64,000 nucleotides of DNA, taken from the NCBI GenBank assembly GCA_023238725.1, contig CM041554.1, positions 18,152,050-18,216,049 of the forward strand, written 5' to 3'. Positions 10,017-23,736 of this stretch are shown here, in pieces. The DNA is from Scortum barcoo. Its lineage: Eukaryota; Chordata; Actinopteri; Centrarchiformes; Terapontidae. Every line of letters starts with the position of its first letter. Positions within the stretch are counted from its first letter, which is position 1. A program made the position numbers and the translations under genes. Under the pieces are notes generated by a model, which was not told where the DNA came from, did not search any database, and saw only the letters and a program-made list of their open reading frames with translations.

Positions 10017-11054
10017 GTATAGATAGTGTGTGAAGTAAAAATGAACCAAAATCTAGAGTGCTGTTATCTACTGTGGTATCCAGAAAGCTGCATCAAAGTT
10101 ACTGTCATTTTTTCCCATCTGATGCACCACCACGAGATAAAAGCAGGAGAGGCAACAAAATGTGTCGGTGCTGCCCAGTGGCTCCGACTTGCTCCAGTGA
10201 TTCCATTCACATGCCTATGCCATCTATCATAGATGCCATTCAGAATATTGCTCCGCCAAGCAGGCTTTGCTGGGAGGCCCAACGAGGGAGTAGCAATGCA
10301 GTGCCTTTATTGACCCAAGCCACTGTCAGAGCCAAGGACAAATGGGCTGCTGCTCCACGGGGGGATTGATTTTTAGTCTAACAGGAGATCGTGGAGAGGA
10401 ATAGAGAGTGTCTCATGGAGTGAGGATGACTGAGAGGTGGGTAGTTCTCCTGGGTTAGTTCTGTATATGCCTGATCTGAGAGTCTGGGTTTTTGAACTGG
10501 ATTAGACCAAATGAGACTCTTTAGCAGTCAAACCATAACAGTTACTTCACCTGCTTAGTCTCTAGCTGCAATAGCCAGTGGTTTCAATTTGAACAACTGT
10601 TCCAGGTTTAATGACTGTGTGCATCCCTGTATGTCTAAGACCTATCAAAATAAATGTCTGCTGCTATGTCTGAGTTGCAAGACTGTGGGTGAGTGTGCGA
10701 GCAGAGGAGCTCTGGAGAAATCCTGTCCAAACCTTAGAAATGCATTAACCTATCTTCTTGTGATTTACCACAAGAGGGAAGTGAGACACAGGGAAGCATG
10801 CGTGCAAGCTTACATTCTCTCACACCCACATGCCTATACAAAACACACACTCAAATACTGAATTACACTTAATGTCTACTTCTCTTACGGAACCAGTGCA
10901 ACAGAATTGTTTATATTAAATTGCTCTGACAAGGAAATGAAAAAAAGGACTGAGAGTGAATACCACAAAGATCCACAAAGAGAGGTTCTAATTGAACAAC
11001 ATTATTTCCAATGCATGGCACACACATTACAGCCATTGAGTTGAAAGCCATTTC
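10017..11054. other. non-coding sequence, nothing recognised
   Basis: Contains short open frames of up to about 100 codons on both strands but no domain, splice structure or repeat that I recognise. Confidence 0.4.
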
Positions 11055-11182
11055 TTCAGCTGACTCCTCTCGATGTGAAGCAGCAGCGCTCTACTCCGAG
11101 CTCCTCCCGAGTGACTGAGCTTCTCTCGGGAGGAGCTCGGAGTAGAGCCGCTGCCTCTTCACATCGAGAGGAGTCAGCTGAA
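11055..11182. repeat. inverted repeat, about 57-bp arms, 13-base loop
   Basis: The left arm, 11055-11111 (TTCAGCTGACTCCTCTCGAT to CTCCTCCCGAG), is nearly the exact reverse complement of the right arm, 11125-11182 (CTCGGGAGGAGCTCGGAGTA to GAGTCAGCTGAA). The spacer is TGACTGAGCTTCT. The only differences are small changes near 11079-11087 and 11149-11158. It arises from the inverted 5' portion of the Rex3 insertion. Confidence 0.9.
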
Positions 11183-11459
11183 GTGGCTTGGGCATCTGTT
11201 TTGGATGCCCCTGGACGCCTTCCCTAGGGAGGTGTTCCAGGCATGTCCCACCGGGAAGAGGCCCCTAGGAAGACCCAGGACACGATGGAGAGACTATGTC
11301 TCTCAGCTGGCCTGGGAACGCCTTGGAAACCCCCCGGAAGAGCTGGAGGAACTGTCTGGGGTGAGGGAAGTCTGGGCATCTCTGCTCAGACTGCTGCCTC
11401 CGCGACCCGGTTCTGGATCAAGCGGATGAAGATGGATGGATGGATGGATAGATGGATGG
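11055..11459 (+). mobile_element. Rex3-type (RTE-clade) LINE, 5'-truncated 3' end with inverted 5' piece
   Basis: From about 11125 the sequence reads as the 3' end of a fish RTE LINE. The translation of 11205-11429 includes GKRPLGRPRTRWRDYVSQLA, WERLGNPPEELEEL and REVWASLLRLLPPRPGS, the conserved C-terminus after the reverse transcriptase. A stop at 11427 is followed at once by a (GGAT)n/GATG tail (11429-11459), the usual 3' end of Rex3. The first part (11055-11111) is the same sequence in reverse, so the insertion is inverted at its 5' end. Reverse transcriptase and endonuclease are absent, so this is a dead fragment. The motif ATGGCACACACA occurs both upstream (about 11017) and just after the tail and might be a target-site duplication. 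Confidence 0.8.
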
Positions 11460-14400
11460 CACACACACACTAATCATATTTTGAACCTAAAGATATAATA
11501 GCTGTTTTGCGTGCATCACATAAGGACACAGTTAGTGATGAGCAAGAGAGAGACAAATGAGGCATAAAACATTTGTGTCCTCAAAAGAAGAAGAATGCAG
11601 ACCTAAGCAACTGAAGGCCATTTTAAATGGAGACGCTGTCAATAGTATAAAAGGCACTTTAATTAAGCATCTGATGGCATGCTTGGCTCTTCCCCTGTTG
11701 GTAATATTAGCATGAAAAGAAGCTGTTTAAAAGCACAAAGCAAAGTCGTGCTGTACCCAGCTTTGAAATTCTCTTGAGTAAGGTTGGGGTATCTCAGCTG
11801 CTCACAACATTTCATGAGAAATGTTCTGCACTGGTTGACATAAACAGAAGGAAAACAAACAGAGAATCTTTTAGGCGGGCGGTGTCTTTGAAAAATAGAA
11901 CATAGTTGTACAGATGAGGAAAACAGCACTTCTAAATTGATACTGATCACATGTAATGATGCACCATTCTGTGTAACACATCTAAAGGTAGCTACTGCCC
12001 CACAACAACAAAACACACAGACCTTTGTAGATTTTCAGACATGAAAAAAACTGGTACAGAGTAAAAGACAAAAGAGACTGTGAAATATGTTGCTGTTAGA
12101 GACAAAGCTTGAAGTGTCGACAGGCAGGCAGGCAGGCAGATACAACAGTTGACAGAGGGGGATCAGTTATTGTGTCATGTACTATTCAGAACACTGAAGG
12201 TTGAATTTACTAATCTGATAACTTAAGAACTCTGCAACTGATCAGCCCCTATTCAGTTTTTGTCAGAAACAGACCAGAGACATTAGGAGCATGTAACCTT
12301 TAAAGGGGAACTCGGTTTCATACATCGAGTCTGGTTTGACTGCACACTGAAAAAAATTGTTGGAAGCCTTTTGTGGGTTCAAAAGGAGATGCAGGGAGTG
12401 GCTGAGGACTACATGTGTTGAAATAAAAAAAAATCTCAGGGTGCCGAGTTAGAAAAAAGTGAGCTGAAACTCTGTAGCCCACTCCTCATTTCATCTGTAG
12501 GCTTGAGACTTGAGCCGCTACGAGTGTAACACAGCCAAATCTCCGACTGAATTGTTGCTGGTCAGGTGGCATTATGGGCCATAATGACAGTGTCTCTAGG
12601 TCTGCTTTAACTGTCCATCATGAGTCTGACAATGCGAAATGTGCTTTGAAAGGATGAGGCTGGTGATATTGTATATTTTTCTAATTGTCAAAGACCCAAA
12701 CCAACAATAAATTGATCCTGCTAACAAATATTGTCTGTGTGTCCAAAGCCTGATACCTTTTCCTCCTTTGTTGTCCAAAAACTTAAAAGCACATCAATGA
12801 CCTGGCTAAGAACTTATTTCCATATCATTAACACAGGGACCTAAGTTTATTTTCAGTCAGCTGCACAAGCACTGTCCTGCTCCTGTAAATAGTCCCTTGA
12901 GCACAAAATGTGAATTTATCACCATTTACTCTTGCTAAAAAACTTTTGCTAAAAACCACAGGGGCAAGCTGATTAAGACAATGACTGGAGCTTTCTTAAA
13001 AATGAAATGACATATTTGTGACTTCTTTGTGACCTGCAGGAACCAATGCGCTTGGGACAGAGAGCGACAACAAGGTGGGGAAGTTGGAAAGTATTGAGAA
13101 GTGGACTAATGAATTATTGCTTTTTGGCATTTTCATGTAATTTGGTGACACTAACAAAAAATTCCATGATTTCAGAATTGAAAGTACCACTGAAAACTGT
13201 AAGACCTTTTGGTAGTACATTTGTTTTCCATGTTGGAATTTCTAACTCTACACCCAGAGTCCCTTCTGATTGGCCCTTTGTTGCAGAAAGGAAAGCAGAC
13301 TGGGTTCAGCAAAGTTTTAATGTGACACTATTAATTTGGCCAGTTAATCACAAATGCTCACTATTCTCCATTAACTAAGCTTTTAATGCCCCCATTAAGA
13401 ATTAATGTCACCCTACTTTGCACTTCAACATGGGTGAGCTCATTAGAGTCAGTCTTTGAACATGGCTCTTCTCTACCCGGCCGTGACTCGATGCATCAAA
13501 GCCCTGGTTCATTGTCTAGATTATATTGTTGGGGAGTAAATCTAATCTCGTCCCCTTAAATCTATAGCCCAGCCATGTCCATCATTATGTCCGTGCAGTG
13601 GCTGACAAAATATAATTCCATTTCTTGAGTCAAAGTATAGACACTCCTGGTCAAATATTACTGCTATCAACTATTACTAAGTTGCTCGGTCAGAGTTTTG
13701 TCAAAGTCAAAGTACTTGTGTTGTTGCTTTAGAAACAAGCAACTTAAGTATTAAAAAGTACATTTTCTGTTTAATATCAATTCTTTGCTGTAACCATGTA
13801 ACTCTCTGAAACCACATTTCACCAAATTTTGATAAAAACAAATGCTCAAGTAAAGTATGTATGCTTGAAAAATGTACTTAATTACAATACTGAAATAAAA
13901 TATACATAATAAGTAAAATACATTACTGTCCACCACTGTCTCCTTGTGTAATATAGATCTCCATTTTTCCTTGCTCTTTTTTCCGCTCAGTCTCATTGTC
14001 CTTCCATCCTTGCCTCCTTTCATCCTTTCCTCTGTTCTTCCTTCTTCCTTTTCTCTTCTATTTCTCCAGCAGGACGGAGGGACAAGAGCCAAACATTTTG
14101 CATATCTGGCCTGGGCCTCCATCGAATAGTTATAACCCCTATTTGTCAGCTGTAAAAGTGACAACACGTGACCAAAAGATGGAGCAGCACAGTGTTCCTC
14201 TGATGCTTACGCTGTGAATCACAATCATGGTGCAGTGTGAGAACTACAGTGAAAAGCTGCCCAGATCTTTTTCATTTAATTGGTAATGGCACTGAGCTGG
14301 AATTACCCAGCCTATCACACTGACTTGAGGAAGGGTAGGAAGGATGCCCCCAGACACACAAACATCCATCAACACACCAATCTGTTGTGTGTGTGTGTAA

Positions 14401-15960
14401 TGAATATTGCACAGGTAAAAGGGTGTATGTAGGTGTGAGGGCAGCAGGAGTTTGCAATATCACAGCAGGCTGCATTCGAAAGATTTCATTTTCCACATCT
14501 CGCTGCACCCTAATCTGTGCGGCGGCTTAGAGCTGGAGAGTTGAATTGAGGGAGAGAGGGTAAGGTTGTATGGAACATGCGAAACATCAGAGTACCTGGA
14601 AAGATGTCAGAGTAGAGAATCAAGCAAAAATAGACTCTTGGCAACGTGAAATTTCAGTGCCAGTGGCTGCGTTTTTACCCCTTTTACTCTCCACTTACTA
14701 CAGCATTTTACAGGAATCGCCGCAAAATGTGGATCAATCGCCATGTATTGCACATTAACAAAATCCGACAACCCCTCACAACCTCCTGCATTCAGACGTG
14801 ACTCCATGCTCTGTAATCTTAACCTTCAGTGTGTGCTTCCTCTGTGATGCTCTTTCTGGACACAGAGAGCAGCGCTGCCATCTGACACTGACAGTTTGAA
14901 TCAGACAGGGGATGATAATCGGCCCGTGAAGTAGTCAGTCAGTGTCATTAATGCGCTGATCATTTGACCATGGTGTGACCTTATGAACAGCGGAGCCAAG
15001 TATTGATCCTCACCTGCAGACTTCACAGTGCCATGACAAAGAGCACTCTCATATCTCTGCTCTGCTCCTTCTGCAGAGCTAATCCCTCCAGCAATGGTTT
15101 GAGGTTACTATATGTGACATGTCATATTTCCTGGCCAGCCCCTTATTGCATTACAATTACACAGCCATATCAATGAACGCATTAAGCAGCCTGCACTTGC
15201 TGAGTTAACAAAAATTCTCATTTCAGAGCAGTGTGTGGCCACGATGGGGCAAGACTAAAGTAAATAGGAATTCCATGACCTGTGAAATATGTATTTCTGT
15301 GCCACACATTGCTTGTGGCTGTGAATTTATGCCTGTGTGTGGGCTAAAGGAATATGAACGGAGCTCTGTGCAGATGCGGGGTGAAGGGGACGGGGTGGCT
15401 CCGAGCCTGCAGGCGCTGGATCAGCCTGACAGAATCAATGGGATCAATTAACATGAGGCCCATCTGAAAGCAAACACTGTATCAAATCCATCTGTAATCC
15501 ACTATGAGTTTTTCCAGTGTGCATTCGTACGGGTGCAAGTGAAAAGATCAGTATATAGCAAGCAGTGAAAGGGAAAGCGAAAAAAAGATGGTGATTTTCA
15601 GTATGAGCTGGAAAAACATGAGAGAAAAAAAAAATGAATGACAACTACCTAAAAATACAGTTAAAACGATTATTGAAAACCTGAGAGTTATGTGCACAGA
15701 TAATATAACATTTATCTTATACAAACAAACCGTCCTCTTTGAGTTTAGTTGAAATCCAGGTGATGGAGGAAAAAAAAAAACTCAATCTCTTCCTGTAAAA
15801 CAACCATGATGAATGTTGATGAATGAGAGAATCTGCTAATCTCACTGGCTTGGTATTCAAGGGGTGCTTCACTGATTTGGTATTGTACTTCCATATAGTT
15901 GTGATACTAAGGGTTGACAGATTCAGAAAGAATATCAAATTCTAAGCTGTAAAGCTGTAA
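11460..15960. other. non-coding sequence, nothing coding recognised
   Basis: Mostly AT-rich with a (CAGG)n run at 12121-12139 and poly-A/T runs. Around 13240-13600 the sequence is non-repetitive and rich in TAAT-type motifs (AATTTGGCCAGTTAATCAC, TTAATGCCCCCATTAAGA), a texture typical of conserved non-coding elements; no alignment supports this yet. A 138-codon minus-strand frame at 13751-14167 lacks any recognised domain. Confidence 0.4.
12121..12139. repeat. (CAGG)n short tandem repeat
   Basis: Between four and five copies of CAGG/GGCA in an otherwise unremarkable stretch. Confidence 0.85.
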
Positions 15961-16620
15961 GCTGACTTTTAAGATGGATTTATAGTTGACACTGGAGGTT
16001 AACGCCAATCCTGCAGGAGGTAACCACGGTGTAGTTTTTCGTCCAGTGACAGCGCCACCGCAACACCAGACAGATACAGTACATGGTCATGCCATATCAA
16101 GCTTTAATTATATTCATCACAGATATTCTGTTAACATTTTTCTTTTACATTTTATGTGCTATTGAGCGACTATCGGAAAGGTCGCCTTGTCTTGTTACCA
16201 AGTAGGAGATTCAACACGCCGTGCAGAGGAAATATCAGCTAGATGTGTGTTACTGAAAAAGAAGATTACTTATCCTTTTGATGTGACCCCTATCATGACA
16301 ATCAACTAAAAACTACCACAAAATACATTTTTCGGAGGTGAATATTAGCTGTGACATAGCTACGGCGGCTACGTTTGTAGATTCTTTTGCCATAATCTGT
16401 TAATGCTCAAATAGAAATCCACTTTCAGTCCGTTGTAACTCAATACCATCTTCCTTTAGGACCTTTGTTTTTATAAAATTGTAGTCTCATAACCAATTTT
16501 CTATAACCCAGGTGAGATCATTAGGGGTTATACTCTCACATATGACAAACCCCCTCCATTAGACAGAGTGGAGCGCCCCTTTAAATGAAACCCTAAGGTC
16601 TCCTTGCATCTATCCGAAGG
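15961..16620. other. unassigned stretch, possibly an old transposon remnant
   Basis: It begins with GATGGATTTATAGTTGACAC and includes GACATAGCTACGGCGGCTAC, with more CpG than its surroundings. These words recall non-autonomous DNA transposons of fish, but I found no terminal repeats or flanking duplication. No open frame is worth calling. Confidence 0.25.
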
Positions 16621-19038
16621 GGCCAGATGTGTTGACGCGACAACACCAGCCAGTCATGTGTGCAAGAAAATGTGATAAACAGCCATTTCCTTTATATTCC
16701 CTGTGAGTGTCATTGCATAGATCAGTTTTGGGGGAAACTCATTTCTTTTTTCTTTTTTTTTTTTTTTGCATAGAATCAGGTAATGATGCTGTGAGCCAAA
16801 TACCTGCTTTAGACCTGGTATAGTTTACGGGGACATTATCTCTCCCAGGTTCCAGACAGTTAGCTTCTGCCTTTGCTCACTTCTCATTTACTCAAAGCCA
16901 ATATGACTATTTATGTGGGGCGCTGGGAAATGATAAATGATGGTGTGCTGCCTAATAAATATGAAATCCCTGGATCATTAGCTGGATTAGATTGGTGGGA
17001 AAAGTGCATAATCAGCCCATGGATGCATTGTAGTTAGGGAGTCATCGATATCATCACATCAGAGAGACAGACATAGTTAGAGAGACAGAGGGAGAGACAG
17101 TTAGAGACACAGAGAGAGAGAAAAGTCTAAAACTATTAATTCAGTAATGGACAGTGAGCAGGCTGAAGCAATTATAGAATATGACTATTTAGCATTCAAA
17201 TGGGACTGCTATTGACATGGATAGTGAGGTTGTTTAGTCTTGGAGCTTTGACAGAGCTGCAGGATGTGCAACGGGGGAGAGGAGGAAAGAAGATGAAAGT
17301 TTCCTGTCAGTTGAGCTGTACAAAGGGGCAGGAAGAGGGAAAACAGAGGAGATGAAGACACGCTTTCCTGTGTTGTCAAATTTATTGTGCTGACATCACC
17401 TTTCATCCAGCGTTGCCTTCGCCTTTTAGCCTCGAGCTAAGGCTCAGAAATGGTGGAGAAATCGTGCCACGGAGTGCTGCAGTGGGCCATCCCTCCAGCC
17501 CGCTGACAGGCCAGTCGATGTGTTTAATCAACCAAATACACACTATAGGGAAACAGGCTCTGCATCAAAGAAGTGCTGATACATTGATTCACCTCACCTC
17601 CAGCCATAACAGCCTATCTGCTTTGCCTGATCCGGGGCAGCCACAAGCACGCGTACAGTCGCCATAACGGAGCGAGAGAAAGACGACCGAAAAGAGAAGA
17701 TACTGAGCCGAAGAAGGAGATCCTGACGAGTGCTGCTAGAAGATCAATATGATGTTAAAGCATTGCAGTGTTCCAACATCTGAACAGGACAGCATTGATC
17801 CAAACCCCCTGTTCAATCTGTGGGCCCTTAATTTTTTTAAAAGACCAATTTCATCTTGAAACTGTGGCCATGATGAAATATACATTAATATAAAATGTGA
17901 TATTAAAAAGTTTCAGAGCCAGGCTGCAGCGCTGACTGTAAAGCTCCCCTCATCTGCTAATGCCCATCTAGATTTGGAATCTCTTCACTAACTCGTAAAG
18001 ATGAGATATTATCTCCTCAATACTGGGGCTCTGTCTCACTTCCACTGTATCCTTGTGGGACCTTAAAATGAGCAATAGAAGATGTCATTGTCTTTCATGG
18101 GACAGTAACTTTTCTCAAGCAGCTTTCTCTGAGCAATAAAAGTATTTTGAAATCTCTGGAAGATGAGGATTTGCAATCCAACTGCATTGTCCCACACACA
18201 CATTCACATGTCCATCATATCAACACGATGCTTTCGCAGTACGTCACTGAGCTCTTGTCTCTGAAGAGGTTTATTTCTGGCGCAAATTTCAATGCCAGTG
18301 TGGGAAATGGGTATTCTGTAATTTATTCGTCCTTCTGATCCTCTGGCGCAAGCCTTTGTTCATATGAATATTCCACAGAAGATAAACCCGGCTCATTTTT
18401 TTTCTTACAAAGAGAATAACAGCAAAAAGATATATTTATTTGAGGATACAGCTTGTAAGATTACTTTTCCTCTTACATCATTCTTTTCCATCTGCTCCGA
18501 GTCCTCCCACTCCCAGATAAGGGGCTGGTGGAGGCAGTGCTGCAACCCTCTAGGTTGCCTTATTCGTCTCACTGCCCCTCGCCCCGGCCCGGCTTCGTTA
18601 GCTCACTGCAGGCCTAATTGGGTTGTGTCTAATAACTGCGGTCCCCAGGGTGTGCTCTAATGAATAGAGAATATAATTAATGCCACGGTGACGGATATTG
18701 GCTCACAGCCCTCAGGCAGGACCTGCTCAGCATTCGACTTCTTCACCAACTTATCTCCCTTTGTCTCCTTCTGTCTCCGCATCCACTCCGTCGAACGATC
18801 ACAGCATTATTTTCATTGTGTGTCCACCCAAGATTCACCCATTGGGCTTGACTCCAAAGGGATTGCTGTGCTCTGAAAGAGCTACAGATACGTAAACTTT
18901 GATTTAAGATAGCTGATATTACACTGATATTAATCCCACTGCAAGCGCAAGCGATGTGGTGGCGGTCTGCCCCCCCTTCTCTGTCCTCTTGTTTTTTTTC
19001 CTCTTTGCAGGATTTAATGTGAAATTTTAGCATGTCTA

Positions 19039-19060
19039 TGTGTGTGTGTGTGTGTGTGTG
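19039..19060. repeat. (TG)11 microsatellite
   Basis: Uninterrupted TG run followed by GTACCGGTGC. Confidence 0.9.
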
Positions 19061-20749
19061 GTACCGGTGCTGTGTCAGCGTACGTGTCAATGAGGCATCC
19101 TGGTGAATCCAACAAAAGATGGAGGAGTGAACAGCCAGCTACTCTGCCCCTCAGTGAGCACAACCTACAGGCATCCATCTAGATGTCCGGCACTCTGTCA
19201 CGCCTCACAGGGAGACGCTGATGGATTCACCCTCGATCTTGCCCTTTCTCCTCTCTCCCTACGTCTCTCGCTCCTCTGCCATCCCGCCTCCATCTGTCTG
19301 CCATCTGCTACATCCCTCTAACTTCCTCGCTCCTGTGTTACCTTGCGTACTGCCTGATTCCACCCCTCTTCTACAGCATCTCCACGCACTTTCTCGCTCA
19401 TGTTTGGGGGGCTGCTTGTTACGGGAGTTTTACTGTCAGGATCTGCAATAAGAGAAAAAAAAACACAGACAAACATCCTGATCCTGAAGGTGATCCTCAC
19501 TTATTTATCCAGTCAGTCCATCTGCTGCTGAAACATTTATTATCATTACTGAGTTATTTTGTGGGTGTTTTGAGTTTGGGAACAGCTCTTCATAGGTTTA
19601 GAGAAGGGAACTACTTTGTGGCACAATACTGATCCCCGGTGGAAGCTTGCTGCCATTACACCTCACAGGTACTCCCACTTCCAGCTTAACTGGCAGCCTC
19701 TGTGGCCAGGCATGAGTCCAGGGTAAGCTCTTAATGAGCGTCCGGTAGAGAGAGCAAAATGGGATAGGAGAGGAAAAGAGGATAAGAAGAGCTGGAAGGT
19801 GAGAGAGAGGAAGTTGGCAGGAGAGGGAGCTGCAGTAATTGGGGCTAAAGAAAAAAAGGTAAAGTTATAACAAGGTGTTGCTCAGTTGCTTCAGTTGGCT
19901 AGGTGTTAAACTATGCTGGTATGTTACACTTTGGCAGGATTAGAGAGTGAAATAGCATCTGCACACCAACAGGCTCCATGCTAATGACCGTGCCGGAGAT
20001 GGATGGACAAATAACTGTACAGACGCCCTTGTTTGCCTCCATGTCTGCTCGTATGAGTGTTTGCGTGTATGTCTTTGCATGTGTGCGTTTAGCTCATGTT
20101 TGTTTGCCTGAGTGGCTGCTGTGGCTGCGCCTCTCCCTGACTGACAGGTCATTAATGAACATGGAATCCCACATATTTATCAGGCTGTCACAGTAAAGCC
20201 AAACCATTATGTTAAAACCATTAGCAGGAGGCTGAATTCATGACATGCATGGCTTCTATGCCAGTATGACTGAAATAGCTATAAATGGATTAAATTAAGT
20301 ATGCAAACATCTTACTTACTGACGTAGAAGCAAATGCATTACATTCATAATTTCACAGAAGGCTTTGGCCTCTGCAGTATTTCTGTTGGGTAAAAATAAT
20401 GACTTTGTTTGAATAAAATTAAGTTTGCCTCTTTTTTTTTGCTCACGTGTGCATAGAATCATGAAGAAAAACATGCACAATAGAATAGTGATGCCATAAA
20501 AGCTCCCATTCAACGTCTTAACATCACAGCACACTACACTCCGCTGCACTGACCTTGGCTGTAATTGCAGCAGGACCTTTTGTTTTATGCATTGGTCACC
20601 GGGATAGAGAAATTAAATGTCAACCAAGCCTGAGGGGGAAGACGCAAGGTATTGCACTGTATATCGGATTGGAAGCTATCCAAAATGTCCGACATTCAGT
20701 CCCACTGTTCCCTCTCTGCTCCTCATGAGTGAGCCCCAGTCTCACTGTG

Positions 20750-20780
20750 TACACACACACAGACAAACACACACACACAC
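20750..20780. repeat. CA-rich microsatellite
   Basis: CA repeats with one AGACAA interruption. More scattered CA-rich words continue to about 21050. Confidence 0.85.
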
Positions 20781-23027
20781 TAACAAGTACCGTGAAAGAT
20801 GTCAGAAAGAGTAAAACTCTTACACACACACGACAAACAACACACAAACGCTGAAATGGATACGAATGGAATTCTGTGGGAGTCTATTTAATTGCAGAGG
20901 AAATAGAGAAAACACTGCCTCTACACACACACCCATTCATTCATGCAGACAGGAAGAGAGCGCATACACCAAGCGCACAAATACACATGCCATGTGTGCA
21001 CGCACACGCATTAAATACAGCACACAATTACACATGACACACAAACACTTGTCACTAAGCGGTACAGAAGACAGAGGATTGAGAGTATTCACATTTGGAG
21101 GGGAAATAGAGCATGTTGTGACAGCAGAGTGGTGGGAGCGTCCGGAGGGAGCCGGTGATGTGCAACAGAGAGGAACAGCTTTGAGTCAAGGTTTTTCCGA
21201 GTCGCAGGGGGAGCAACACAACACCAGGCTCTCTGAAAGGTTTCCCTAATTCAAAAAGTAGCCAAGACCCTTCTTTGGTTGTGCGCATCAATGGAAACTC
21301 ATTCTAGATTGAAATTTGTTCATTTCTATGGAGCAATGCATTTTTATATCACCACGACTTCAATGTGCTGTCACTGGAGTTAACACCGAGTGACACAACA
21401 TCCATATTAAAGTTTGCCTTTCATAATGGCTGATCAGGATAGGCTACATTACATTACCAGTTGTCAAGTTTACAGCGCAAAACAGACTAATTTATTTGAT
21501 GTATCCATCCTCTCTGTTGCTATTTGCCATGTGTCACGCAGGGAGAGTGCTGCTCTTTCATGTTGTTAATATACATCATGGTTTTCTCCTCTCTCTGCTT
21601 CCCTTCATTTTTTCATCAGCCAGCAGTAAAATTAAAAGACCTCAGAAGCTTTCTTTTAAAAAAACATGCCCCCCTCCTTGGATTTTGGAATCTTTGAAAA
21701 TTACAAAGTACAGTGTTGAAGTCTAAGATCAACAAAACAGATCACAGTCGAGCTTCACAGAGCTTTCCAGATCTGGAAGAAGGCGAAGGCAACTTTTAAT
21801 CATGTTCTGTGCTTCCTCTGATGTACGATCTTGCTCGTACAGCAGTGTCCACAATACACTGTAGTTTTCTATAGAAACACTACACTACAAGCTAAGAGGA
21901 CTTACCACCTGCAGGGTCTCGAAAAAGTATTTTGCCTCATCATGGCAGTAATTTATTTTCTGCAGGACTCACCACTAACTTAACTTGTCCAGATGGCATT
22001 TAGTGAATTCATAGCCAGTATTTTCTTTTTCAGCCACGGGCTTTCCCTCACAAGGTGGTTTGAAAGAAACCTCTTACTACCTCCAACGCGCCCCAAAACC
22101 TAATGATCTGAAAATGTTTAAGAATCCCAGAGATAAAAATGAGGGCAGCTTTATTGAAGAAATCATTGGTTGAAGATGAATTTGCGTCTAATCATGAGTG
22201 GAGGATAAGCTCACCATTGTCATACATCTCACCCAGGCCAAGAAAAATACAAAGACTTTGGTGCAAATTCCCTCAGCCTTGTGGAGAGCTCCTCTAATAC
22301 TTCAAATACATCATGTCAGTCAGCAGCACATATTAGAAGTCAGAGGACAATTTTCTGTACTACTTTTCTACATTTCCAGAGTGTCTCTGCGGAGTTGGCT
22401 GCAATGAGATGGACAAAGATCTCAGAGATCTCTGTGTTAAAGACATTTTCTCATTTGATAATGTCACCATCACCAAGCATAGAGAATTTATAAATCGGAC
22501 TCTTTAGGGAGGTTAGGGAGGTTTTTTCAAGGCCCCTCAACACCTTTAAATGTCAGAATCTCAGTGTTCTACGATGAGTCATCGTCCAAATCCGATGTAG
22601 GAAACTGCATTTGGCTTTATTTTTCCACAAGACTTACGCAGAAACTGAAAGACTTGACTTTACACTGAAGTTAAATCACTTGAAAACAGATCAGTTTTTG
22701 ACAGTTCCACCATGCAAAAGGTTTTAGAGATATCAGTCGATCCAACAGTGTGCAAACTCACGGGAGCAGTGCCATTGCTGTTAATAATGAGAGTGTTCTG
22801 CGAGCACAGTTGTTGTTCCCATTCATCACCAACCCTCCAACCGCTTGGAATTAAACAAATAAAATCTGTCTTTTGTGATACATCTGAAACTGGCAGCTGA
22901 GGTCTGAACAAGCTGTACTTATCACACTTTGAGTGGCACCTTGTCCTGTTCGCCAGCCAGTTACGCTTTTTCATGAGCTGCCATTAGTGTGAACATTTTA
23001 GGGGACAGAGTGTTGTATTACAGTATT

Positions 23028-23048
23028 GTGTGTGTGTGTGCGTGTGTG
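23028..23048. repeat. TG microsatellite
   Basis: A TG run interrupted once by CG, continuing as TGTGTGGGTG. Confidence 0.8.
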
Positions 23049-23736
23049 GGTGTATTTACTCTAACCTGAAATTTCTCTCAGAAATCCAATCATACAGTGA
23101 AACTCAGCTCAGTTTGTCACACCTCAATGACCGCGGCTTGTAATCACATCATATTCTGGATAAGTTTCAAAAGTCCGAAGGAGTAGGAGGGCAGGAAATA
23201 TTATTCACCAAAAACAACTCCCTTACCACATACCATTTCAGGAGAAGACATTAAGTGCCTCATGTGCCTTTTGTTACTTTTTAATGAAAATTAAATGCAC
23301 GATTACTTACATTTGGCAAGAGCTTAGTTATGAATGGTTTGTGATGTATTTTTTGAAGACGCCTGTGCAGCTGTACTCTATTTCTTTCATCTCACTAGAT
23401 AAATGTTTTCCAATATAATATCAGGTCCCCACTGTTCTTTTAGTTTCTGAAGGGATCTAAAGCTTTAAAGCTTCTTTTAAAACAATCTCATTTTGGAATA
23501 CATTTTGCCCTCAGTTTCCTTTCATTTTTTAGTCTTTGAAAACAGATTCAAAGGTGGAATTATCCCATGATCCATTTCAACCACATGATCCATCCAAAAT
23601 GAGCAAAGCCATGGTAAATCTTATGAATAAAGATAAAAAAAAATCTAAATTGGGGAAAATGTACATACTTTACATATACTACCATGCAAATGAAAAACCA
23701 CTCTGTCGCTGTGCATAATATCTGGACTACCTTTCC

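Larger units (their letters stand above)
16621..23736. other. long non-coding stretch with candidate conserved elements
   Basis: No exon recognised. The stretches 16890-17050 and 18440-18760 are non-repetitive with balanced base composition and homeodomain-like TAATTA/ATTA words (for example GAGAATATAATTAATGCCAC at 18669 onward), resembling regulatory elements. Simple repeats are noted separately. The many open frames of 60-127 codons overlap on both strands and lack domains. Confidence 0.35.

Noticed and set aside
13751..14167. 138-codon minus-strand open frame
   Set aside because: The middle is Arg/Lys/Glu/Gly from a CT-rich tract and the end is Tyr/Phe/Ile from AT-rich DNA; no domain.
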